A stretch of 64,000 bases of DNA from Maribacter antarcticus DSM 21422 (GTDB lineage: Bacteria; Bacteroidota; Bacteroidia; Flavobacteriales; Flavobacteriaceae). Location: contig NZ_KK211214.1 of the NCBI RefSeq assembly GCF_000621125.1, forward strand, positions 685,300 through 749,299. Direction: 5' to 3'. This document shows, piece by piece, positions 9,304 to 16,812 of the stretch. The notes beneath the pieces were generated by a model. It worked only from the letters and a program-made list of their open reading frames with translations. It was not told where the DNA came from and did no database searches. The position numbers and the translations under genes are program-made. Within the stretch, counting starts at the first letter, position 1; each line of letters opens with the position of its first letter.

Positions 9304-9603
9304 ATGAAACTCAGTTACAGAAAAAATTATGTTGTAATTTATCTTATAGAAATAATTATAGGTCCAGATTTAAATAGGCAGTTGGTGGTTGCTACGATCG
9401 GGTTATTTATGTCGTAGAACGACTTAAAACAATTGTTGGATATTATTCGTAAATTTTACAAGGCCTTTGATGGTAAAGACTGCAAAGGGTCTCCTTGTAT
9501 AAAAACGTGGTGCTTTAATCTTTTAATAGGTATTTGTTTAAAAAAAGACAAACCTATCTTAGAGAACATGGAGCACTTAATAAGGGTACGCAGTTCATTT
9601 TGA
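9304..9603 (+). pseudogene. Possible decayed small gene with one in-frame TAG
   Basis: A single frame runs from ATG at 9304 to TGA at 9601 and is interrupted only by TAG at 9415. The first 37 codons encode a hydrophobic stretch (VVIYLIEIIIG). The following 61 codons encode a basic segment with three cysteines (DCKGSPC, TWCFN). I do not recognise the family with confidence; the opening faintly resembles DUF2809 membrane proteins. The gap between HmuY and ferritin (9285-9683) holds nothing else I can name. Confidence 0.25.
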
Positions 9604-9683
9604 ATATGGATACCACCTTGGACAAATTCAAGATGAAACCTTAAGTCCCCATGACTGACTTGTAAACAGAATTAAAACCTAGC

Positions 9684-9691
9684 TATCTTTG
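9684..9691 (+). promoter_or_regulatory. Putative -7 promoter element of ferritin gene
   Basis: TATCTTTG matches TAnnTTTG 17 bases before the ferritin ATG. The -33 region is poor, with only TTG in TTGTAAAC. Confidence 0.45.
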
Positions 9692-9708
9692 TTAAAAATA
9701 AAATTAGG

Positions 9709-10215
9709 ATGAACACGTCTATAGAAGCCCTTTTAAACGATCAGATAAAATATGAGGCCAGTGCCTCTATGCATTATATGGCTATGGCAAGTTGGGCAGA
9801 TACCAAGGGATATAACGGTATTGCTCAATTTTTTTACAGTCAATCAGAAGAGGAACGCGTACATATGATCAAATTGATAAAATTTGTTAATGAACGTGGT
9901 GGGAGCGTAGTAATACCAGCTTTGGAAAAACCAAAGGCTTCGTTTGAATCCTTGAGTGAGCTTTTTGCCGATTTCTTAAAAAGCGAAATGTTCGTAACTG
10001 AGCAGATTAATCACGTGATTTATGAGTGTTTGAATAAGAAGGATTATAACGTACATAACTTTATGCAATGGTATGTTACAGAGCAGTTGGAAGAGGAAGC
10101 TGTAGCACGTACTTTATTGGATAAATTGAATATAATTGGGGATGATAAGTCTGGTCACTATATGTTTGATCGCGATATAAATACCATTGCTATTTCGGAT
10201 GATGTAGAAGCATAA
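9709..10215 (+). CDS. ftnA: Ferritin
   Basis: This 168-residue four-helix-bundle protein stores iron by oxidising Fe(II) at a di-iron centre. The ferroxidase ligands are visible at the positions expected from E. coli FtnA with an offset of one: E16, E49, H52, E93, Q126 and E129. It has the usual length and no haem-binding bacterioferritin signature. It lies between iron-uptake and ribonucleotide-reductase genes, with its own promoter element and terminator, so it is probably monocistronic. Confidence 0.95.
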   Translation: MNTSIEALLNDQIKYEASASMHYMAMASWADTKGYNGIAQFFYSQSEEERVHMIKLIKFVNERGGSVVIPALEKPKASFESLSELFADFLKSEMFVTEQINHVIYECLNKKDYNVHNFMQWYVTEQLEEEAVARTLLDKLNIIGDDKSGHYMFDRDINTIAISDDVEA

Positions 10216-10240
10216 GCGGTGTTCAAACTTCGATAATTTT

Positions 10241-10270
10241 AAAAAGATTCTGATTTTAGAATCTTTTTTT
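10241..10270 (+). terminator. Intrinsic terminator after ferritin
   Basis: A perfect AAAAAGATTC / GAATCTTTTT hairpin with an 8-base loop is followed by more T residues. Confidence 0.9.
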
Positions 10271-10307
10271 ATATAATTTTAGTAGCTTTTTAAACCCAAT
10301 AGGAATA

Positions 10308-10451
10308 ATGAATCCAACACTACGTATTCGTCCTTTTATCATTGTTTCATCAGATTGTGATGGTTGTGCTTCTGATAGTAAGAAGAAAAAATGTTGTAAT
10401 AAGTATAAGAAAAAGGGGAAGTCAAATTGTAAACGCTGCCCTAAGCTTTAA
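10308..10451 (+). CDS. Small Cys/Lys-rich protein (47 aa)
   Basis: The gene runs from ATG at 10308 to TAA at 10449. The product has a hydrophobic-basic start (MNPTLRIRPFIIVSS), then CDGC, a lysine run, CC, KYKKKGK and CKRC, six cysteines in all. The upstream AGGAAT is purine-rich and near the ATG. CxxC...CC...CxxC spacing in a strongly basic chain suggests metal (Zn or Fe) binding or nucleic-acid contact. I believe similar mini-proteins occur in other flavobacteria, but cannot name a family. It sits between the ferritin terminator and nrdB. Confidence 0.55.
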   Translation: MNPTLRIRPFIIVSSDCDGCASDSKKKKCCNKYKKKGKSNCKRCPKL

Positions 10452-10478
10452 GATTTGTTTTCTAATTTAACTCTCCAT

Positions 10479-10698
10479 TTAGTACCCACGTTGTTGTTTT
10501 TTTAGTTTTCCGATATCATAATAGTAGTATCTATTAAAGAATAATTTTGGTCCTATTGCGTCTGTTTTATTTTCTACATTATCCGCTCTTAATATGGGAT
10601 GTATTTTTAACTCCAAAGCTTTTTTGGTAATTTTCCATGCCAATTTTTAGTGCTATTTTAACAAAAGGAGAAGAAGAATATTGGACTAATTCTCTCAT
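10479..10698 (-). pseudogene. Frameshifted small gene, family unknown
   Basis: Read on the minus strand, ATG at 10698 opens MRELVQYSSSPFVKIALK. After removing one base from the A5 run near codon 18, the frame continues LAWKITKKALELKIHP... and ...DAIGPKLFFNRYYYYD to TAA at 10479. The total length of 220 bases is 73 codons plus one base, exactly one indel. The reconstructed protein of about 72 residues has natural composition, so it is probably a real gene recently broken or carrying a sequencing error. The remaining gap to nrdB (10699-10922) shows nothing recognisable beyond AT-rich promoter-like DNA. Confidence 0.4.
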
Positions 10699-10922
10699 TA
10701 CTTGTTAATAATAATTCAATCGTTAAGCCCCTGAACAGTGGGTAGTGCTTTTATTTTTTTGTAATCATATTTATACTAGCATTTTAGCAGTGTTTACCCT
10801 AAGGGATATTATATGTTAATAAGATGTGGAAAACCTAAATGATGTTAAGGAAAAGTAAAGCGAATAAATCTTGATCTTTACATAGAGCTAATTCATATCA
10901 CTTTTAATTCTTTTAACGTACT

Positions 10923-12197
10923 ATGCAAATCACCCATCTCATCAAGAGGGATTCTACCAAAAAGCCCTTTCAGTTACACAAGATAACAAATGCTATTTTA
11001 AAGGCCATGACTGCCGTTGAACATGGAAATCTGGGGGATGCGGAACGTATATCCGAGAATGTAAGTGCTTCACTTTTAGAGCGTAAACGTATTGATGAAA
11101 CGTACGTACCTACCGTGGAGTCCGTTCAAGATTTTGTGGAAACCAAGTTGATGGAAGGTGGATTTTTTGATGTTGCCAAAGCATACATTATCTACCGAAA
11201 CGAACAAACGTTAAAGCGCAAGTCAAACATTTTTGAGAAACGTATTAACCTCAAGCCTTATGAATATCCTCAGTTGTACGAATACGTGCCTGCCATAAGA
11301 CATTCTTATTGGATACACACCGAATTTAATTTTACAAGTGATATACAAGATTTTAAAACGCGCCTAACAGAAGCTGAGCAAAGCGCCATCAAAAACACCA
11401 TGTTGGCCATTTCTCAAATAGAAGTTGCAGTAAAGGGTTTCTGGGGAGATATCTATCATAAAATGCCAAAACCAGAAGTTGGGTCCGTTGGTTCTACTTT
11501 CGCAGAAAGTGAAGTAAGACATGCCGATGCATATTCACATTTATTGGAAATTCTTGGGTTAAACGAAGAATTTAAGCTGTTAAAGAAAAAGCCCGTGATG
11601 ATGAAAAGGGTTCAGTATTTAGAAACAGCATTGAAGAATGCAAAAAGTGATGATAATAAAGAGTATTCGGAATCAGTTTTATTGTTCTCTCTTTTCATTG
11701 AGCATGTTTCTCTGTTCTCTCAATTCTTGATTATTATGGCTTTCAATAAGCATAAAAATATGCTTAAAGGAATTTCGAATGTTGTAGAAGCTACTTCTAA
11801 AGAAGAACAAATCCATGGAGATTTTGGTATTGATTTAATCAGAATTATCAAAGACGAGAATCCAGATTGGTTCGATGGGGAACATCATGCTAAGGTTAAG
11901 GCAATGTGTGAAGAGGCGTTTGCCTCTGAAAGCACAATAGTAGATTGGATTTTTGAGAAAGGGGAACTTGACTTCCTACCTAAGGCCGTGGTAAATGAAT
12001 TCATTAAGAACCGATTCAATAATTCGCTAGAGAGTATTGGAATAGATAAAATTTTCGAAGTGGATGAATCTTTATTGGCCGAAACAGAGTGGTTCGATGA
12101 TGAGATAATCGGCACCAAACACGGAGATTTTTTCGTAAAACGCTCTATCAACTATAGTAAAAGAACACAAAGTATAACCAGCGACGACCTTTTTTAA
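10923..12197 (+). CDS. nrdB: Class I ribonucleotide reductase small subunit with N-terminal ATP-cone
   Basis: NrdB generates the radical used to reduce ribonucleotides. Residues 1-100 are an ATP-cone (VIKRDSTKKPF-type start, then FVETKLMEGGFFDVAKAYIIYR), a module normally found on NrdA. The ferritin-like domain has metal ligands E167, E197, H200, E260, E295 and H298 and the candidate radical tyrosine Y204 (ExxHxxxY). The C-terminus SDDLF is the peptide that docks NrdA. The same architecture is known from Leeuwenhoekiella blandensis NrdB, where ATP/dATP binding to the cone controls activity through oligomerisation of the small subunit, and a dimanganese cofactor was reported. Whether Mn or Fe is used here cannot be read from sequence. 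Stop and next start are contiguous. Confidence 0.95.
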   Translation: MQITHLIKRDSTKKPFQLHKITNAILKAMTAVEHGNLGDAERISENVSASLLERKRIDETYVPTVESVQDFVETKLMEGGFFDVAKAYIIYRNEQTLKRKSNIFEKRINLKPYEYPQLYEYVPAIRHSYWIHTEFNFTSDIQDFKTRLTEAEQSAIKNTMLAISQIEVAVKGFWGDIYHKMPKPEVGSVGSTFAESEVRHADAYSHLLEILGLNEEFKLLKKKPVMMKRVQYLETALKNAKSDDNKEYSESVLLFSLFIEHVSLFSQFLIIMAFNKHKNMLKGISNVVEATSKEEQIHGDFGIDLIRIIKDENPDWFDGEHHAKVKAMCEEAFASESTIVDWIFEKGELDFLPKAVVNEFIKNRFNNSLESIGIDKIFEVDESLLAETEWFDDEIIGTKHGDFFVKRSINYSKRTQSITSDDLF

Positions 12198-13985
12198 ATG
12201 AACGAACTAAAGAGTATCCACGACAACAAAACAGAAACAATTAAAGAAGGCGAAAGTCTAGTAAATGCTAGGAAGGAAGCACTGGAAAACCACAAAGCTA
12301 AGACAGAACCTGGCTTTGAATGGTTAACGGAGCACAGCCGTAATTTTTTAGACTCCGGTTACTTAACCGATGGGGTTACCGCTGAGCATCGCATAAGAGA
12401 AATAGCCGACAGGGCTGAGCATATCTTGGGAATACCTGGTTTTTCCGATAAATTCTATGGCTATATGTCCGAAGGGTTTTATTCTTTGGCTTCTCCGGTA
12501 TGGTCTAATTTTGGTAAGGAAAGAGGATTGCCTATTAGCTGTTTTGGATCGCACATAGCGGATGATATGGGTAATATATTATACACCCAATCAGAAGTAG
12601 GCATGATGTCTAAATTGGGTGGGGGAACTTCAGGGTACTTCGGAAAAATAAGACATCGTGGTGCAGACGTTAAAAATAATGGTCAAGCCTCAGGAGCTGT
12701 GCATATTATGCAGCTTTTTGAATCTATGGTAGATGTGGTGAGCCAAGGTTCTGTTAGGCGCGGACGCTTTTCTCCATACCTTCCGGTAGAGCACGAGGAT
12801 ATAATGGAATTCTTGGAAATTGGTACGGAAGGAAATCCTATACAGGAACTTACCCACGGTGTAACAGTTACCAATGAATGGATGCAAGAGATGGTAGATG
12901 GTGATGCTAAAAAGCGGGCTATCTGGGCTAAAGTATTGCAACGTAGGGGAGAAATGGGCTATCCCTATATCTTCTTTAAAGACAACGCTAATAACGGAGC
13001 CGCAGATGTGTATCAAGATAAGGATATGCCAATTTACGCAAGTAACCTGTGTACAGAGATTATGTTACCTTCTAATGACGATTGGTCTTTTGTTTGTGTA
13101 CTTTCTTCTGTAAATTTATTGCATTATGATAAATGGAAAAATACTGATGCTGTAGAAACGATGGTTTGTTTCTTGGATGCTGTAATTACAGAATTTCTTG
13201 AAAAGTTAGAGTCTTACAGAGATTCTGAAAGCCGAGAAGATCGGCAAACATTCCTGTTTATGGAACGTGCCTATAATTTTGCAAAGGAAAACAGAGCATT
13301 GGGTCTCGGGGTTTTGGGATGGCACTCGTTATTACAGTCTAGAAAATTACCTTTTAATAGCCAGGAAGCGTATAATTTGAATACGGAAATTTTTAAAGAA
13401 ATCAAAGAAAGAAGTTATAAGGCATCTGAGGAATTAGCACAGAAATTTGGAGAACCAGAAGTGCTTAAAGGCTACGGAAGACGCAATACAACGTTGAACG
13501 CTATTGCACCAACCACATCTTCAGCATTTATTCTTGGACAGGTTTCACAAGGCATAGAGCCTATCTGGTCCAATATATATGTAAAGGATATTGCGAAGAT
13601 AAAAACAACGATTAAGAATCCTTTCTTAGTAGAATTATTGGAGGAAAAAGGTAAGAATAGTACTGAGGTTTGGCGAAGTATCCGTGAGCGAGATGGATCT
13701 GTACAGCATTTAGAGTTCTTGTCAGATTTAGAAAAAGAAGTATTCAAGACCTATTCAGAAATAGACCAATTAGATATTATCTACCAAGCGGCAAACCGCC
13801 AGAACCATATTGATCAAGGACAGTCGGTAAACATCATTGTACATCCTGATATGCCTGTCAAGGAAATAAATAAAATTCATGTTACTGCATGGAAGTTGGG
13901 CTTAAAATCACTTTACTATCAACATAGCATGAATGCAGCTCAGAAGTTTAAGCAGAGGAAAGACTGCGCAAGTTGTGAGGCCTAA
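12198..13985 (+). CDS. nrdA: Class I ribonucleotide reductase large subunit lacking ATP-cone
   Basis: This is a 595-residue catalytic subunit. The redox pair cysteines are C115 (PISCFG) and C300 (FVCVLSSVNL). The active-site triad is N283, C285 and E287 (NLCTEI). The tyrosine pair for radical transfer is in SLYYQHSM, and the C-terminal shuttle is CASC (C590, C593). No ATP-cone precedes the barrel; the first 40 residues are short and charged. This fits allosteric control having moved to the NrdB cone encoded immediately upstream. The ATG follows the nrdB TAA directly, so the pair is a two-gene operon ended by the hairpin at 14071. Confidence 0.96.
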   Translation: MNELKSIHDNKTETIKEGESLVNARKEALENHKAKTEPGFEWLTEHSRNFLDSGYLTDGVTAEHRIREIADRAEHILGIPGFSDKFYGYMSEGFYSLASPVWSNFGKERGLPISCFGSHIADDMGNILYTQSEVGMMSKLGGGTSGYFGKIRHRGADVKNNGQASGAVHIMQLFESMVDVVSQGSVRRGRFSPYLPVEHEDIMEFLEIGTEGNPIQELTHGVTVTNEWMQEMVDGDAKKRAIWAKVLQRRGEMGYPYIFFKDNANNGAADVYQDKDMPIYASNLCTEIMLPSNDDWSFVCVLSSVNLLHYDKWKNTDAVETMVCFLDAVITEFLEKLESYRDSESREDRQTFLFMERAYNFAKENRALGLGVLGWHSLLQSRKLPFNSQEAYNLNTEIFKEIKERSYKASEELAQKFGEPEVLKGYGRRNTTLNAIAPTTSSAFILGQVSQGIEPIWSNIYVKDIAKIKTTIKNPFLVELLEEKGKNSTEVWRSIRERDGSVQHLEFLSDLEKEVFKTYSEIDQLDIIYQAANRQNHIDQGQSVNIIVHPDMPVKEINKIHVTAWKLGLKSLYYQHSMNAAQKFKQRKDCASCEA

Positions 13986-14068
13986 GTCCCTAATTAGTTG
14001 ATATCCAATGCTGTTTTTGTCAGTGGATGAAAAGCCTTGATAAAACCTTAACCAAATTAAATTTAGTA

Positions 14069-14099
14069 AAACGACCTCCATTATAGGAGGTCGTTTTTT
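14069..14099 (+). terminator. Intrinsic terminator after nrdBA
   Basis: ACGACCTCC (14071-14079) and GGAGGTCGT (14086-14094) form a perfect stem with a 6-base loop, flanked by A residues and followed by TTTTTT. Confidence 0.95.
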
Positions 14100-14172
14100 G
14101 TTTGGATATATAGTATCTAAGGAGGCTATTTTAACAACTGGTAAGCTCTTAAGTTTATTTATATTAAATATG

Positions 14173-14210
14173 AATAAGCTTGTGTAGTTCATTCTAGTTT
14201 TTTAGTTTTG
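14173..14210 (+). promoter_or_regulatory. Promoter of four-gene locus, copy 1
   Basis: TAGTTTTG at 14203-14210 is a TAnnTTTG -7 element, with TTGT exactly 19 bases upstream. The word AATAAGCTT (14173-14181) starts 30 bases before the TA of the -7 element. The same word in the same register is found before the second locus at 28144, so it may be an operator or upstream element. Confidence 0.55.
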
Positions 14211-14251
14211 TGCTCTATTTAAAATCAATCCAAATAAAAAGAAGAGATCAA

Positions 14252-15580
14252 ATGAAAAAATTACTATTTACTTTAATGGCGCTTTCAGGACTAATTTTTA
14301 CTTCGTGTGAATCGGATGATGCGCCGCCGACAGTCGTCGCTATAGCCCCTAACTGCACTGATAACGTACAGAATGGAGATGAAACAGGTGTAGATTGCGG
14401 AGGTTCTTGTAGCCCCTGTGAAACTGCAGTAGATCCTGAACCAGAAGAGCCTGAAATAGAAAATCCTGCAACCTATAGTTTTTTAAGAGGCGCAGATAAT
14501 ACCGTTAGTTTTGGCGGTCAAACCACAAGATTGCAAATGGGGGATGAAATAATCTCAGCATTTAAAACCACGACGAAGACAAAAGCAGAGTTAGCTGCAA
14601 TGTTTACACATGAGGAAGGGGCAATGGATTTTGAGGATACTGAACTTAATACTTCGGGTAAGAACATGCGCAGTAAGACCGCTGCTTCCATAGATTTCTT
14701 TGCTTCGAATGCTTTGGGTCAAGCAGAAATACGTGCGGATTTTGATGGTTATCTTGCAGCTCAAGTTGATGAAGTTTTCCCTAACTGGGGGGTCACAGCC
14801 ACACCAGGCGTTGCCGGACAAATTCCTGACGGTTCCTCTACACGTTACGTAAGTGCCTTAGGTTTAGAATACAATCAGTTGTGGACTAAGGGGCTGATTG
14901 GTGCAATGGTTACAGATCAAACGCTGAATGGCTACTTAAGTCCTGCAGTTTTGGATGCTGGTTCTAACACGGAAGATAACGATGCAGGAACTGTAGCCGA
15001 AGGTAAAGCATACACCACAATGGAGCATAAATGGGATGAAGCTTACGGTTATGTGTATGGCTTAAATGCAGATAAAGCAGACCCGAATGCCGACTTAGGA
15101 GCGGATAGTTTCTTGAATAAGTACATTCTTAGGGTCGAAGGAGATGATAGTTTTACCGGAATTGCCGATGAAATTTTCCAAGCGTTTAAATTGGGGAGAG
15201 CAGCCATTGTAGCAACGCAATACGATGTTAGGGATGAGCAAGCGGAAATAATCAGACTAAAGGTTTCTGAAATTATAGGAATACGCGCTGTCTATTACTT
15301 ACAAACGGCGAAGAGCAGTATTGATCAAGAAACTCCTGATTTTGGTGGTGCGTTTCATGATATATCAGAAGGGTATGGCTTTATTTATAGTTTGCAGTTT
15401 ACAAGAAAACCAAATTCAACAGATCCCTATTTTACGAAAGCTGAAGTAGATGCATTTTTGGATAAATTAATGGGTGACGGAGACGACGGACTATGGGATG
15501 TGAAAGCGTCCACATTGGAATCTATAGCAACTGACATTGCAGCAGGATTCGAATTTACGCTAGAAGCGGCCTCGGAATAA
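14252..15580 (+). CDS. DUF4856 family lipoprotein, copy 1
   Basis: The start MKKLLFTLMAL is preferred over an upstream ATG because it gives a proper lipoprotein signal (GLIFTSC, then ESDD for surface export). Residues about 31-55 are a cysteine-rich linker (NCTDNVQNGDETGVDCGG, then SCSPC), followed by an acidic proline-rich spacer. The main domain (about 70-442) matches DUF4856: RGADNTVSFGGQTTRLQMGD near its start, a helical middle with MEHKWDEAYGYVYGL, and a glycine-rich end. DUF4856 proteins are found beside imelysin and TonB-receptor genes in flavobacteria; a role in surface metal capture is inferred. The linker is absent from the second copy at 28232. A terminator separates it from the imelysin gene. 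Confidence 0.8.
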   Translation: MKKLLFTLMALSGLIFTSCESDDAPPTVVAIAPNCTDNVQNGDETGVDCGGSCSPCETAVDPEPEEPEIENPATYSFLRGADNTVSFGGQTTRLQMGDEIISAFKTTTKTKAELAAMFTHEEGAMDFEDTELNTSGKNMRSKTAASIDFFASNALGQAEIRADFDGYLAAQVDEVFPNWGVTATPGVAGQIPDGSSTRYVSALGLEYNQLWTKGLIGAMVTDQTLNGYLSPAVLDAGSNTEDNDAGTVAEGKAYTTMEHKWDEAYGYVYGLNADKADPNADLGADSFLNKYILRVEGDDSFTGIADEIFQAFKLGRAAIVATQYDVRDEQAEIIRLKVSEIIGIRAVYYLQTAKSSIDQETPDFGGAFHDISEGYGFIYSLQFTRKPNSTDPYFTKAEVDAFLDKLMGDGDDGLWDVKASTLESIATDIAAGFEFTLEAASE

Positions 15581-15601
15581 AAAAAGTTGAGACAAGTTGA
15601 C

Positions 15602-15644
15602 AAAAAGCAGCCTATACCTACTGGGTTTTAGGTTGCTTTTTTTT
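15602..15644 (+). terminator. Intercistronic terminator/attenuator, copy 1
   Basis: The arms AAAAGCAGCCTA and TAGGTTGCTTTT pair with one wobble and lead into T8. It lies between the DUF4856 and imelysin genes. It should lower expression of the downstream genes relative to DUF4856 unless they have their own promoter. Confidence 0.85.
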
Positions 15645-15681
15645 ATTTTTGTATTAAATTGGAACAAATAAAAATAAGAAA

Positions 15682-16809
15682 ATGAAAAAGATATTGCTAT
15701 GTATAGTTTTTCTGACCTTAATTGGGGCATGTTCGTCAGATAATGAAGGCGTCGAGCCTGAACCTAGTGCTGGTCTAAAAGCAACCTTCGAAAGAAGTAC
15801 GATGTTAACCAATTGGGCGGATAACATTATAATTCCTTCATATGATGCTTTTTCTTTAGAACTGGATGCGCTTAATACGTCATTCGACACCTTCAAAACA
15901 GATGCGAGTACTACAAACCTTATAGCGTTTAGAGCTTCGTGGTTGTCGGCCTATAAAATGTGGCAACGTGTTTCCATGTTCGAAATTGGCCCTGCGGAAA
16001 CCCTTGGGTTTCGGTTAAATATGAATATTTACCCGACAGACAGTGAAAAGATAACGGGATATATTGTATCAGGTACGTACGACCTTTCATTGTCTTCCAA
16101 TAGAGATGCAAAAGGATTTCCTGCACTAGATTACTTTATTAATGGCATAGGAGCTGACGATGAGGCTATTGTTGCAAAGTATAACGATACTGATAAGGAT
16201 GCCACCTTTACATATGTTGAAGTTGTGCTTACTGAAATGACCACATTAACAAATAATGTTATCACAGAGTGGAAAACCTCTTATCGTGATGTATTTGTAG
16301 CGAATGACGGTGCTTCTGCTACAGCTTCTGTAGATAGACTCGCGAATGACTATATTTTTTACTACGAGAAGTTTCTAAGAGCAGGTAAAATGGGAATTCC
16401 TTTAGGAGTATTTTCAGGCACCACACTTCCCCAAAATGTAGAAGCCTATTACCAACAGGGAACTTCAAACGAGCTTTTTTTGGAAGGGCTTAGCGCTGTT
16501 CAGGATTTTTTCAATGGAAAACATTTTGGTAGCAGTACTACGGGAGAGAGTTTGGCATCTTATTTAGATGCGTTGAATACCGTCAAAAATGGAGAAGACC
16601 TCAATAACATAATTAATACTCAATTTAATACGGCACGGGAAATGGTTGCCGGTTTAGCATCTTTTAGGTCGGAAATTGAGAATAGTTCGCTACCAACAGA
16701 GATGTTGTTGGCCTATGACGAAGTTCAGAAAGCTGTAGTTTTATTAAAAGTAGATATGGTTTCTGCCATGAGTATTAGTATTGATTATGTAGATGCCGAT
16801 GGCGATTAA
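15682..16809 (+). CDS. Imelysin family lipoprotein, copy 1
   Basis: The 375-residue protein has a lipoprotein signal ending at GAC17. It belongs to the imelysin (M75-like, insulin-cleaving membrane protease/IrpA) group: paired helical bundles with FEIGPAETLGF near 100-110, GFPALDYFINGIG, and a C-terminal GESLASYLDALN. Imelysin-like proteins are mostly iron-regulated surface or periplasmic proteins; protease activity is doubtful. The GxHxxE motif of classical M75 is not seen; GPAE takes its place. The stop is 3 bases before the HTTM start, so these two are translated together. Confidence 0.85.
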   Translation: MKKILLCIVFLTLIGACSSDNEGVEPEPSAGLKATFERSTMLTNWADNIIIPSYDAFSLELDALNTSFDTFKTDASTTNLIAFRASWLSAYKMWQRVSMFEIGPAETLGFRLNMNIYPTDSEKITGYIVSGTYDLSLSSNRDAKGFPALDYFINGIGADDEAIVAKYNDTDKDATFTYVEVVLTEMTTLTNNVITEWKTSYRDVFVANDGASATASVDRLANDYIFYYEKFLRAGKMGIPLGVFSGTTLPQNVEAYYQQGTSNELFLEGLSAVQDFFNGKHFGSSTTGESLASYLDALNTVKNGEDLNNIINTQFNTAREMVAGLASFRSEIENSSLPTEMLLAYDEVQKAVVLLKVDMVSAMSISIDYVDADGD

Positions 16810-16812
16810 GTC

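Noticed and set aside
10699..10922. NrdR box upstream of nrdB
   Set aside because: No convincing pair of 16-bp NrdR-type repeats could be read in this AT-rich stretch.
14591..14821. Antisense frame within the DUF4856 gene
   Set aside because: The sense frame has a signal peptide and domain; the antisense has no support.
15682..16809. Active M75 peptidase
   Set aside because: The GxHxxE motif is not seen; a non-peptidase imelysin-like role is safer.
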